Shown piece by piece: positions 37,700 to 49,800 of a stretch of DNA of 64,000 nucleotides. The notes beneath the pieces were generated by a model. That model had not been told where the DNA came from. It ran no database searches and worked only from the letters and a program-made list of their open reading frames with translations. Source of the stretch: Agelaius tricolor (taxonomy: Eukaryota; Chordata; Aves; Passeriformes; Icteridae); assembly GCA_023055355.1 (NCBI GenBank), contig JALJCS010000002.1:8332001-8396000 (forward strand), given 5' to 3'. Within the stretch, counting starts at the first letter, position 1. Each line of letters opens with the position of its first letter. Made by a program: the position numbers and the translations under genes.

Positions 37700-39480
37700 C
37701 AGAAAATAGAGAGGCTAACAAAGAAATTCAGTAAAAGACCTGCAAATCAGAGCCACAAAGTGAAATTCACAGCTCCCTGCTGTGGCATGGCCTCTCTGTT
37801 GGCCTGAAGGAAAGATGAACATTTCCCCAAGTGACTGTAGTACTCATGGTGGTTTGTGTTTGCCAATGTGCCCCCAACCCACTGGCACCAGAGGTTGATC
37901 AGACTGGTTCTGTTCTTGGAAAACCAAAAATCAAGCTATGCCACGATCAGAAGTCACAGCAGAAGTGGTGCCACCCAGCCACCACAAGGACTTTAGGGGT
38001 TTACCATCACTGCAGAGATGCTGCAGACCTGGCATGTCCAAGCTAAGCACATCCTCTGCCTATGCCTTGCAGACACCTGCACCCTGCACCAAGCTCAGCC
38101 CTCTTGCAACAACCCAGAGGTCACCAGGCAGCATCTTCTGCTTCTCCTGAGGATCTTCTCAAAGCAGGGTCTTTCCAGAACCTGAGGGGAGCAACTCTTT
38201 ATATTTCTAAAAACTGAGACCACCAATGTTGGAAGTAAGTGGTGGGCAGGGACAGATTTTGATGCATTCCACCATGGCAAGGAAGTTGCCTAACATTTTT
38301 AAACACGCTAAAGACCAACAGCTGATCATCTGGCATCAAAAGATTAATTTGCCACAGGAACTGCAATTAGCCCAAAATAAACAAGAAGTTCTCACAAAGA
38401 CAGAAGGCTCCTGATTAAGTAAGAAGGAGCAGGGCACTGTGCTAGGGAGCTAAAAATTTACCTTAATAAAAATTCAGTGTTGACACAGCCCCAGTGGTTC
38501 AACTTAGCACACAGTTGTAGCAAAACTTGCTTTGAGCCACAGCCTGTGTTACTTGTGAACAAACAAATTTGCTGCCAGAAGGCTTTAGACTCCCCAGAAA
38601 AGATGCTAAAATACTCGAGTGCAGAGGTGAGGAAATTGACATGACATAGAGCAAGGTATTCTCCTTTGTAGTGTTCTGAGGAAGACACAGGTTACATGTA
38701 ACTTCTCACTTTGAAACTTGACTGTTACCTGCATAGAAGGCTGGATGTTTCAATAGACTGTGGACAGAAGTACACTGCCTGAATTGTTCAGCACACCCAG
38801 ACCCAGGGAGAAAGATTCACAGGCAATACCTCTCAGGCCACAGATCCCACATTTTCTTAGCTTTCTCAGTTCAAGTACACTGCCAGCATTTGGGACGAGT
38901 CACAGTGGCAGTGACACAAAACAAGCCAGCAGAGGCAGGTACACCACAATTAGCAGGTTATGTGTTCAATACTTGGACAGTGACCAGAGTGGCCACATTA
39001 TGGCCCTACCCCATCTTTCCCTACATATTAGAATATCTTGGCTACCAAAGTTAAAGGAACATTTGTGCTTTTCATATCCTGCTGTGGAAACTGAAAAGCC
39101 CTGTGAATAGAAACACAGAAAATAAAGCCCAAGATGCACCTGATTGCAGTATCCCCCTTTGTGAAAATAATTCCCGGAGTCCAACACTGCTAGACATGAA
39201 TATTAGCCCTAGACCAGATGAGAGCCTTCTCCCAGGCACTGTGAAGCAGTGCCAAAGTGTCTCCCTTCCACCCAACTTTCAGAAATAACATTGTGATTAT
39301 AAACACCCACAGATGATCAAACCATAAGAGCTTCTGGTCGACATGAAGAAAACAACAATATTCATGTCCTTAACATTTAACATAAAACCCAGCATATTGA
39401 CACTGCCAACTTCCAGTCTGATCACAGAAAAAAAAATGTTCATGAAAGTGAAACCCAAACAAGATGTAATACTGCTTATA
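37700..39480. other. Intergenic DNA, nothing recognised
   Basis: No gene, repeat family or clear regulatory element was recognised between the CR1 fragment and the presumed end of SMIM13. Confidence 0.6.
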
Positions 39481-42400
39481 TTTTATAAAGATTCTGTATT
39501 TTAATTACATAGACCCAAGGCCACAGGAGACCCCTGACAGCACACGAGCACCCATAGCACAAGTTAAAACAGCTTTTGATGGAACCTGAGGCAAACTTAT
39601 ACAATGGCACCTTCATTCATCCCATTGGAATGGACCACAAAGGGGTTCTTTGGGATCAGCACCAAAGCAGAAAAGCAACCATGTGTTTCATGTGCACTTG
39701 ACACCAGTTGCCCTTCACTGATTGTTCTCACTTATATTAGCCCCCAACACAAACCACCACATACAAATCCAACTTTCCAAGGTGAAAAGATCCAGGTGCT
39801 CAAGTCACATAACACCAAGACATTTTGCAGTACTCCATTAGTAGCCCGTTTTTAAAAGTAGGAAAAGTAGAACAACAGCAGAAGAGTTTGTTCTCTCAAG
39901 ATATTTCAGATTTTCCTTCAGAATCTTTTAATGTCTCATTATTAAATAAAATAACCCAGGATACAATGTATTTTACTCAACAGAAGCAGTAAAGGATGAA
40001 GCATGTTCTCACTTCCTTCTCCTGTACATCTTAATTTCCAAAATAAGAACTTCCTACTTCATCAAGACACTTACATTAGAAAAACTAGAGTCTACAACCA
40101 GTCTTAGAAAGATCAAAACAAGCAGAGTAGGAAGGAGGCTTGATTTTTTGAGGGGGGTTGTTGTTTGTTTTGGGTTTTTTAGTTGCTAAAATGAAATTAC
40201 ACCTTTCAAGGTATAAGGCAGAAAAACCACATTTACTAACAACTACTCTAAAAGATATACACAAACCTGCCCACTACAATGAAGTCATCTGCAGGTGTTA
40301 CACCAGCTAGAATGTGACTTTTGACAAGTCCCCTTTTGTAGTGCTTCACACTCAAACAAGCAGTCTAATTCTATAGACAAAATCCCACTCAAAAATGTAA
40401 TCAGAAAATCACTCAGGTCAAATATTCATATCAAGACTGGTTATTTTATTTTTCATCTGTGCCGTCAGTTAAAAGAACAGTAATGATGAAAAGAGACAAC
40501 CACAGAAGCTTTAGGTACAGTTTTGTAACACTGAAGAAGCAAATGACCACACTGAACACATTCTTTATGCTGGTCATTTCCAAATGAAACAGAAGGACAT
40601 ACACAGGTCTAGTTCAGTGTAAAACCTGATATTAAGCAGCAATGTGATCACAAATTGCAACACTGTCACATACAACACAGGAAATTACTGCTTATTCAAA
40701 GTTACACAGCCCCTGCAACAAAGATGATATGACTGAATTTAAAATAAGAACCCAAAATACATTCAAGATAACGGCTGCAACAATAAGGCAATCGTTTTAA
40801 AAATAGATCCCACTAAACAAAACAAGACCAACCTGTTTGTTACCTTCATAAGGTTTCAGATTTGGATGGGTGAGTTCAAAGTTAAGTGCTTACCCACCAT
40901 AACGTTTCAGAAGGACATTGGTAAGAACACCTGAAGACATGAGTATATTGGACTGCCAGCAATCACAACCCAGGCCTTATCACAAGCACATGTCCCACAC
41001 ACACAGCTTTGCCCTTACATGTTTGCATGAAGTGCCCCATACAAAGATTTCACTACAGTTTCCTTCAAGAAAAATTAAGCATTGACAGAAGACATTAGCA
41101 TTTCAAAATTCTTCCAAACCACTTTATATTATATACCTTTGGCCTGCTACTAGTAAGATCATTAAAGCTACACACTAGGGAGACAGCATTATTGGCAGCT
41201 ATGTCACAACATTAAAAAAATAGCATCAGCTGTTTAAGAAAAGAAAGAGACTGAAAATAACTTGGGGAGTGAAACGTACACCTACAGACAGCATGGAGGG
41301 GAGAAGGAAATTGTTTGGCTAGAGCAGGTGAGCCATCCAGAGGTTTCATGTCCATCTTATTGCATATTTGATCAGTGTCCTCATTCAAACCCATACGGAT
41401 TTCTCCTTCATTATCTTGCTCCAGAGTCTTGATTGTTGCACCTTCAGAGCTACCCTAAACTAGCCATGTATATTGCCATAATTTCACATTTCTTCACAGC
41501 TCCTAGAAGCAGGAACTAAGTTACTGTTTCTTTGCCAGGGACACTATAGACATCAGCCTTTTGCTGTCTTCTGTACACTAAAGTCTAGATAAAGTGAAGT
41601 GCAGTGGAGTGTCAATATCCTATGTCAGTACAGAGCAAGTTTATTTGTAAGCTGTATTAGCAAAGCTTAAGCCAAAGATGCTAATTTCTTCAGAAAAATG
41701 TCCCAGTATTTGATTAGCACTGCTAGACTGGAAGTCTCACCATGTGACAAGACGTAAGCACACAAGAAAATTGTGACATTAAGTTATGTGAGGCAAACTG
41801 GAAGCAGCAGGGAATAGAATCTGATTGCTTCTGCTCAGTTTGAATAAATGGGAAGTTTACTAATTAAAGGAAAAAAAAAAAAAAGAAAAAACAATCAACC
41901 ATCATTAGACATTCCCTTGCCAGCACGAAAGACAGAGGAGGAAACAATCAGTATTTCAACATGTTTACAGGATATGTGCATACCACTGTCTAATCATGCT
42001 TCAAAACATAACCTTATGCTTAATATATACATGCTAGCAAATGAAACAGTCTTTTAGACTCCAAAGGAAAGTCAGGGCTGATCTGTCTTATATATTTTAA
42101 TACTGAAACATCTAAATGATTTTAAGAAGTGAATGCCCCTCACTGGATTTTGATCACTATCCAAAACTGACATATTTAAACATAAAGGCACTAACAGAGT
42201 GCTCTTTTCCCAGATGTAGGCCTACTTGAAGAAAAACCTAAATGCTGCTGCTTTCAGCCATATAACTGAACCAAACCACAATTTGAAAGTCACAGGTTTA
42301 AACTTCTTAACAGCTAAAAATACAAGATTGATTTTAAAGTCCTGATTAAGTTTTTATACACGGAACAATGATCCAAACACTACCACATATCCAAACTTTG

Positions 42401-43641
42401 AGAGAAAACCGAAGCTGTTTAAGATGAGACCTGTTGGTAGTTCTCTTTCATACACACAGAGGTGGTTACATGCATGCTCCTCATCTTTCCAAAATCTCAT
42501 GCATCAATCTTCAGAGTTCCTAGATAAACAGAAGTGGAGCACTTCATCGTGAAGTGCAATGTCAAAACAGCTGTAGAACCAATCCTCAGCGAAAACAGGA
42601 GCAACTGCTGATTACTGGTAAAAATCTGTAAGTCCTCCAGCAAACATGAGGTATCAAATTCCCTGCTGGAACACTGTCAGAAATGTCCCAGCAATGTCTG
42701 ACAGACTGCTAAGAGAGCCTTAACTGCTTCTAGGAAAAAAGTTAGGTTAGATACCAAACACCTGACATAAAGGTGTACAAGGAGAGCTAAGAGAAGGGCT
42801 CAATATCCAAATACCAAAGATGACACTTCAGAATACTAAACAGTGAGCAGTGCATAACCCAGACACCTTCCCATCTTCAGCACAGGTTGGACTTGGAGTA
42901 AGGTTCAGGAAAAACATTCAGAAGCCTAGCAGGACTGTTTAAACAATAATCCTTCTTATATACCAAAACCAAGAAAAAAGGTCTTGTTATCCAGTTGCTT
43001 TCTTTGCATCTCCTTTTTTAAAAAAGAGGAGATAATAAAAACCTCCAAATCAAGTGCACCTAATAGGGTTTTTCATATTTCATTTATACTTTTTATATAC
43101 ACAAGAACTTAACAAAAATCTCACTTTAGAACACATTCTAAAGCAGGATATTCTTTCAACTGATTTTTTAGTTCATGTGCTTTCTCAAGGTTGAAAAAAT
43201 ATATATATTAATATACAGCTAAGGAAATAAAACTCAATTTCATTATATGTAGTTACAGTGCTGTCAAGAAAAAATAATTTATAAACTATTTTAAGTCTGA
43301 GATATTTACTATGTTCAGACTAATGCAAAGGCTAAGCCTATGGTCCAGGACCTGTTCTTCATCTGCGTGCTGAGACCTGAGACCGGAGATACAGGAGCTC
43401 AGCATTTTTGTGATGGAGATTTCTCTCAGCCCCTCCCTTCTTCCAGTACTCTGTGACTTGCTGCTGAAGCCCTCCCTGAACCTCTACTGCAGGAGCATCA
43501 TCCATTGGTAGCTCAGAAGTAAAGGTCCACAGGAATCAATGGTACCTCTCAGGTCAGTTTCTCAGTGAGGTCACACCACTGGAGGACAGAGTGCAGAGGT
43601 GTTACCCATTCATAGTTTACGCAGAAGTTCAATGGAGTACT
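39480..43641 (-). other. SMIM13: Presumed long 3' UTR of SMIM13
   Basis: AT-rich, frame-poor DNA downstream of the SMIM13 stop. Minus-strand AATAAA copies occur near 41641 and 40445, and an ATTAAA at 39505-39500 is followed by GT-rich sequence. Human SMIM13 is known to have a multi-kilobase 3' UTR, so a long UTR is expected; the end point here is a guess. Confidence 0.35.
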
Positions 43642-43835
43642 CTAAGTCGTGTCTTCTGTAGGTGCCCTTCGCTGCCGAGCCGATTTCTGTCTCCCTCTGT
43701 GAGGCGAGGGTGGAGTTTCCTGTTCAGTTTCAGTTTCTGAAGGCTCGTTGTCTCCCTGCTGGGACCCTGTATCACCTATCAATTCTCTCAGGAATTTGAA
43801 TTTAGACAGGAACAATTGCCAGACCACATACCATC
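43642..43835 (-). CDS. SMIM13: SMIM13 coding exon 2
   Basis: Starts after the acceptor ctcctgcag with GA TGG TAT, completing the Gly codon; 63 further codons then TAG at 43644-43642. It encodes [18 protein letters not shown] and the acidic/basic cytosol-type tail. The frame is open upstream of the acceptor as far as 44100, but that part is intron and not conserved. Confidence 0.96.
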
Positions 43836-46800
43836 CTGCAGGAGAGAGAAAAGAGATACTGCTAGTTACTTCATACAAATTGATAGTCAGCTTGCTGGCA
43901 AAGTACACGACAAAAGCGAAAAAAATTTTGATCAGCTCCCATCCTCCATTTGCCAACCCCAAACGTCCTCCGCAGCACGTCCACTCCTTTTTACAGTCCT
44001 GTAAAAACCAATTCAATTTCGTAAAGTCCGTCCTCATCCAGAAGCAACATTTAAGCTCCAGGAAAAGCCCTACACATTCCAAACTGAACTGCCACAGCAA
44101 GTAGGTGGGTGACCACCATCACACAGATAAAGGTCTTAATTGTCAGGAAAAAAAGAAGTCCTGTCGTTATATCTCAAACAAGGATTCAGGATTCATTACA
44201 AAGGGTCTGTGAAAGCACTAGAATTTCTCCCCACACCCAGCAAATATTCCATTCTGGAAATCACGTTTTAAAAGTTGCATTACAAAATCACTATTAAGCA
44301 CACTTACTCAGAGCCTCAAATTAATATCATATTTTATAGTAAATCCTATTCTGAAATGGACATGGTCTTCCTTATGTTCACTAAAAGACCACATCCCCCA
44401 AATTCAATGAGATCCCTCACCGTGCCCAAATCCCACTAAAGTAAAATTAACATTCTGCAGTAAATCTATGTTCTGCTCCACCGCTAAAATACTCTAGGTC
44501 CCAAAATTATGCAAGTAAAGAGCTGAGATGGCCACATTTCTAGAATCTATCTTAAAAAATACTTAGGATCCACCTGCTCCTCCTCCTCTGTCTTGTCTAA
44601 GTGTTTTTGTAACCGGTAGCCAAAAAAACTTGAAAAAGCAGATATAAATATATCTAAACCTAAGCCAGAATCTTCATTTTAAGAGAACCCACCAAACAGG
44701 AATACAACTTCTCTGTGAAATACAGTTAAGTGGAGCAAAATTTAAACAGCTCATTGAAAATAAATGCTATACAAACATTGTTTGCAACACCACCACCCAT
44801 GTGGCCTGCACAGAGCTATATATTTAATAGTCCCGTTCTCCATTCAGAAGGTCTTGCCAGCTATTTAAGCCTATACTGCTGACCTATTCAGATATAAAGA
44901 GCCCTATTTTACAGAGCTAGGGAAAACTGTCCTCCCAATTACACAGCTTCCAGCAGATGCAGACTTCTGGGAATGGATAACAAGACATAGTAGAAAGGGG
45001 GGAGAAAGACTACCAACTAAATAATAAATAAATAACGCTTATATAACCACAGCACCTCTGCATTTCTTCCTCTTCTGTAATCAGAGTCAATACAGGCAAT
45101 CCATTCCTTATGACAAAAACAAGATCCCACCCTTCTCCTCCTTCCAGGAATACTTTTTACATCCTGCGGTTTTTTAATTTCAGTAACTTCTCTGTTCCTG
45201 AGGAAATTGAAGAAAAGCTTCTATATGACAACCTTTAATGATCTAAATTAATTCCTAGAGCCTACAAAATATTTCCTTTCCCATGAATACCTAACCCTTT
45301 AAATGACTTGTGTATTAAATCGAATCTGCTGACCTGCAAATGTATTACATTCCCTTGCACCTAGAAAAAAAAATGATGGTAGATGGCTGGGTTTGGCTTC
45401 TCATTTCTTTCAGAACTAGAAGTAAAAATTGAGGTAGCAGCTCTTTGAAGGTTGCTTCCATTGAAAGAAGAGAGGGAGGAGGATGAGGCAAAAATATTCA
45501 GGGCATTCCCAGAAGGGTTTTAGGGCACTTTACAGAAGCATGACTTGAGTATATTTGGTGTAAACAGATATTCCATCAAAGGAGGTATTTTAACTTAAGC
45601 TAAATAAAGTGAACTACATGCTTCCTCTATCACTGCAAACAGGCTACTTAACACCCAGAATTACTAAGGGGTGTGTGTTGGGGAAATACTAAAGAACATA
45701 GGAAGTTCATTTGCACTCTCAAGAAAAACAGCACTAATTTCTTTTTAGTGTTTGGTCTGAGTTAGAGAGCAGAGTGGAATGTTCTAAGTATCCAAAACCC
45801 CAAGTAATAAACAGATTCTGGAGCTCTCTAGCTTCAGACTACAAACAAGACAGTGTAAATAACCAGCCAAGGGGACTGGTTCTAGCAGGCAAACAAACAG
45901 ATCAGGGGTAACAGGCAGGTGAAACAAACCACAATACAGCGGGTTGAAAAGAAAATTACAACAGGTAAGCCAAAGGCATTAGTGAGAGGGCAACCACGCT
46001 TGAAAACCAGAATAAAAAAACCTCTCAAGGTCTCCTAGCCTGTACCAGAAACCTTTAGATATAAAGTAATCAAAGTAGAAAGATTTCTTTCATTTGCTCT
46101 AGTTACCAGCTTGGATGGAAAGGTTAAAAAAAAAATAAACAAACACACTTGTACAAATCAAGTTTGGACTTGCCTCTTCAGCTGAGCCTCCCTGACCCTA
46201 AATAAATAACAATTTCCTTGGAAATAGCCAGACTACTAAAGAATAAGTTGTTCTGGGTATAGAAAAAATCTCTCCAGCAACAATATCAGCTAAATACATC
46301 ATTAAACAAAACCACACAAAGCCTGGAGGCAGATTCACATTGTCTCTGAGAAATTAATAGAAAATGCATTGTCTTCTGATACATTCTCTTAAGAACATTG
46401 CAAAATGGTAATACCCATCACTGTGCCATACTGAAGAACTGCAAGTTACATAACTGTGTTTAAAAAAACCAAAATAATTATAAACTAATTTAAAATACAC
46501 ACACAAGAAATGGAAAATGGGCATCTCAAGGTATTCTTTTCTGTATGTGGCTCAGTTTAGCTTTGTGGGCTTTTTGCTGTAGAGCTCTTCCTGGACACGT
46601 AAGTGACACCATTGGTTTGCACCTCTAACACTTCCACTCTGTTCAGGTAAGCTGCTCTCAAAGAAGTCCTACTGGTTTAGCTTCACCACACACAAAGCAT
46701 TTGAGTAGAATCACTCCTTCAGTGCTTGCTTTATTTTCTTTAGGTATTTGATTTACCTTTTAAAATCATCCTTACCTTGACTGAGCCTGTGGAAGCCAAA

Positions 46801-49800
46801 CAGCACACCCGCAACACGCCTTCAGCAAACAAGCAGTGATGACACGCAGACTATAACACATAATATTTCTACACTAACTGATGAAAGAAGTTGCCTCTCA
46901 AAGCAGTAAGCCAGATCAAACATACATCAGCACAGTGCAAAGCAGGGGATCCAGCCCTTGATGTAGCACATACCTGAATCCAGTGTTACAAAATCCAAGC
47001 TACCAGTGTTTCGCAGCTAGGCAAAACTCAGCCTTGCAGAGTTTAGTACTCATTAAAAGCTGGGTGCCACCACCTCACTTAAAAATGCCACAGCCAGATG
47101 CCATGCAAAGACACATCTGGTACCGTGCCATCAGTATGTCAACCCCCCTCTAATAAATCACGATGCAATGTGTTTGTGAAGGTGGGGCTGTGAGTCAAAG
47201 CCTTTGACTAACTCATAGAGGATGTATGTAACATCCATGCAATTCAGATGTTAAACAGATTTTATGGTTTGACTAAACTTCATCAAAATTACTTTTTCTG
47301 TTACTTCCCACATCAGCTCCTGGTTCTTTGTAAAGGAGAAAGAAACAGTGATCCAACTACAAAGTTACTCCCACTTCAAAAGTGAGGGATTACAAGTCTC
47401 AGGCCCATCTACTTCATTCACCTTTCACTGGCATGTATGCAACAGCTGAGTTTTCTTTATTGGAGCACATTTTCCTCTTCCATTTGAATCAGGAAAAGCA
47501 AACAAAAGAAAAACCCCAGGGTTAATATGGAGTTCTGGGTAAAAGCAACTTGATCTTTCTTATGTGAAATACAAATGAAATCAAGAAAGGCAGGATGGTG
47601 ATGCAGTAACTGCAAGAACAGCACAGAGAAGACTGAACTTCCAGTTCTGACCCTGCTGTGGAATTCCTGTGTAGTCTTGCAAGATCATTTTACTTCTTTG
47701 TCCCTACTGATTTGAAAACAGGATCCTACCATGCCAGAACATGGGTACTAATTTAAAACTGGGGTATCACCATGGTGAATGGTGCCTGTATTCAAATGCT
47801 GAAGTGTCCATTGCAGAAAATCCTAAAAGCTACAGCTGAAAAAAAAAAAAAAAAAGAGCCTGGAGCTTGAGATGCTAACCTGAGATTTGGGAGAACAGGG
47901 CTCTTCTCTGAGCTCTGTTAGATAACTCCTGCAACCATGCACAAGTCACTTCATCCACATCTCTGAAACAGGGCAGCACCAGTACACTACCCTAGTGGAT
48001 AGCTTTGCTATGGAGAGGATCAGCCTGAAGAAGACACTACTCTGACACTGGGATAACAGAGGACATCAGGTGACATGGTGCTTGGCTCTGCACAGCTCCA
48101 TAAACCTGCTCCCACTTAATGCAACACTACCACATGCTGCTTGCTGACTGAGCAAAAAAAAACTTGCTCTCTTCTCATCTCCCATTTACAACTGTTTGAA
48201 AACTCAACTTCAAATTAAAGGATATTTTCTCTTTATGAGTGGTCTACTCAACCATGACTTTCCTCATCTGTTAAGGTATTTCCCAAGAATCACTCATTGA
48301 AGATAGTTACAAAACTGTTTAAGCAAAGCATTAAAGAAAAGTTATTCAGGCAGAATTTAGGGCTGAAATGTTTTCCCATCTGCAAATGAATTCATACTTC
48401 TGAAGTGAACCACTCATTCATTTCAGAACTTAGAGTTACATGATTTTTATTTTAAGGTTGTATGTCTCAACCTGCATTCCATTAGCCTCTTTTGACAAAT
48501 GAGATGAATGCTTCCATCTGTTCCAGTGAAGGCACTTTGGCAATTTCACTTGGCTTCATGCATTGCTACACTGGGAAAATAGAAAAAATACACAGAGGTA
48601 AGCAGTACTAGAGTTCACCTTGGCTGGTATTTTATTTTATCCTATATCCTTGACTAGGCACAAGTTCCTCCCATCTCAGAGGTATCTCAGAGGTACATGG
48701 AATACAGAAAAGCAGCAATAAGACCACCAGAAAAACAAAATCAGAAAAGGTGGGAATGAAAGAAGTGGGACCAAGTTATCTTACTTCCACTTTTAAAAGA
48801 GCAACTGAAAATCTGCACTGTTTACAGTACCTCAGTGGTTTCTGTGTCAGATGTGATCAGTTTACAAATGCTAGCTGCAAGCCTCCCCTGCTTCTCAACT
48901 AATTCAGATTAACACTGAAAGTAGCAGTTGCCAGCATTCAGACATGTTTTAAAGAAAAGGAAATCAGGCCATTTATTCAAAGTACATTTATAGACATAAA
49001 TGCCTAATTCACATTGCTGAAGAACCAGTCAAAATAACTTCTGATAATTTGTGCTCTGAATTTTGTCTTTTCAAGTTGAAAAAAAAGGTGAAGTGAATGT
49101 TTTACTCACTGTTTAATAGCCCTTATCACACTATATGTGGAGGGACAGCAGAAATCCATGTGATCCTGGATATTTAGGTTTATTACTCTCTACAGGCAAT
49201 CACACCATGAGTTCTTTTATAAGTCATTCAAAATCCAAGTCCCAGCTCTTTACACTCTTGACCCTTTCTCTCAAGGCTGTTTCAACACCTCTTGTCAGAT
49301 TGCTGGAAAATATTCTCATCATCAGATCAGGCTTACTACAGATTATATCCAGCCCTTCCTGTGTCAGATTTGTCCATTAATTTGTGTGTCTCACTGGCTG
49401 GCTTTTGCTCACATCCTGTCACACACAGCACTTAGGCAGTTTCTCCATCACCTTCTCACCTGGACGTTGCTACTTTTTCCAGCCTTCCCAGGAAAACTGC
49501 CTGTCACTAGCACAGATAAACAATTAAGTTCAAAGTATTCTTTTTTTTTTTTCCAGTAGTGGTGTTGACACTGTTTTCCTTGAATATTTTCCATGCAAGA
49601 GAAGTTAAGTGGTATAACCAATATTAATTAATTATTAAATGCTGAGTGATGAAAAAATAATTACAAATACTATAAATCACTATCAAACCCCACTGAGTCA
49701 CTTCTAGCATGGTAATAGTTCAAATCCCTCCCCAAAAAATCCAATTAATGTGTCAGCTTCCTGTGTTCAGTACACCTGAAATCTAGGTGACTTTTAGCAA

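Noticed and set aside
43836..44100. Upstream part of the 152-codon frame at SMIM13 exon 2
   Set aside because: It lies before a clear ctcctgcag acceptor and has no similarity to SMIM13, so it is intron read in frame.
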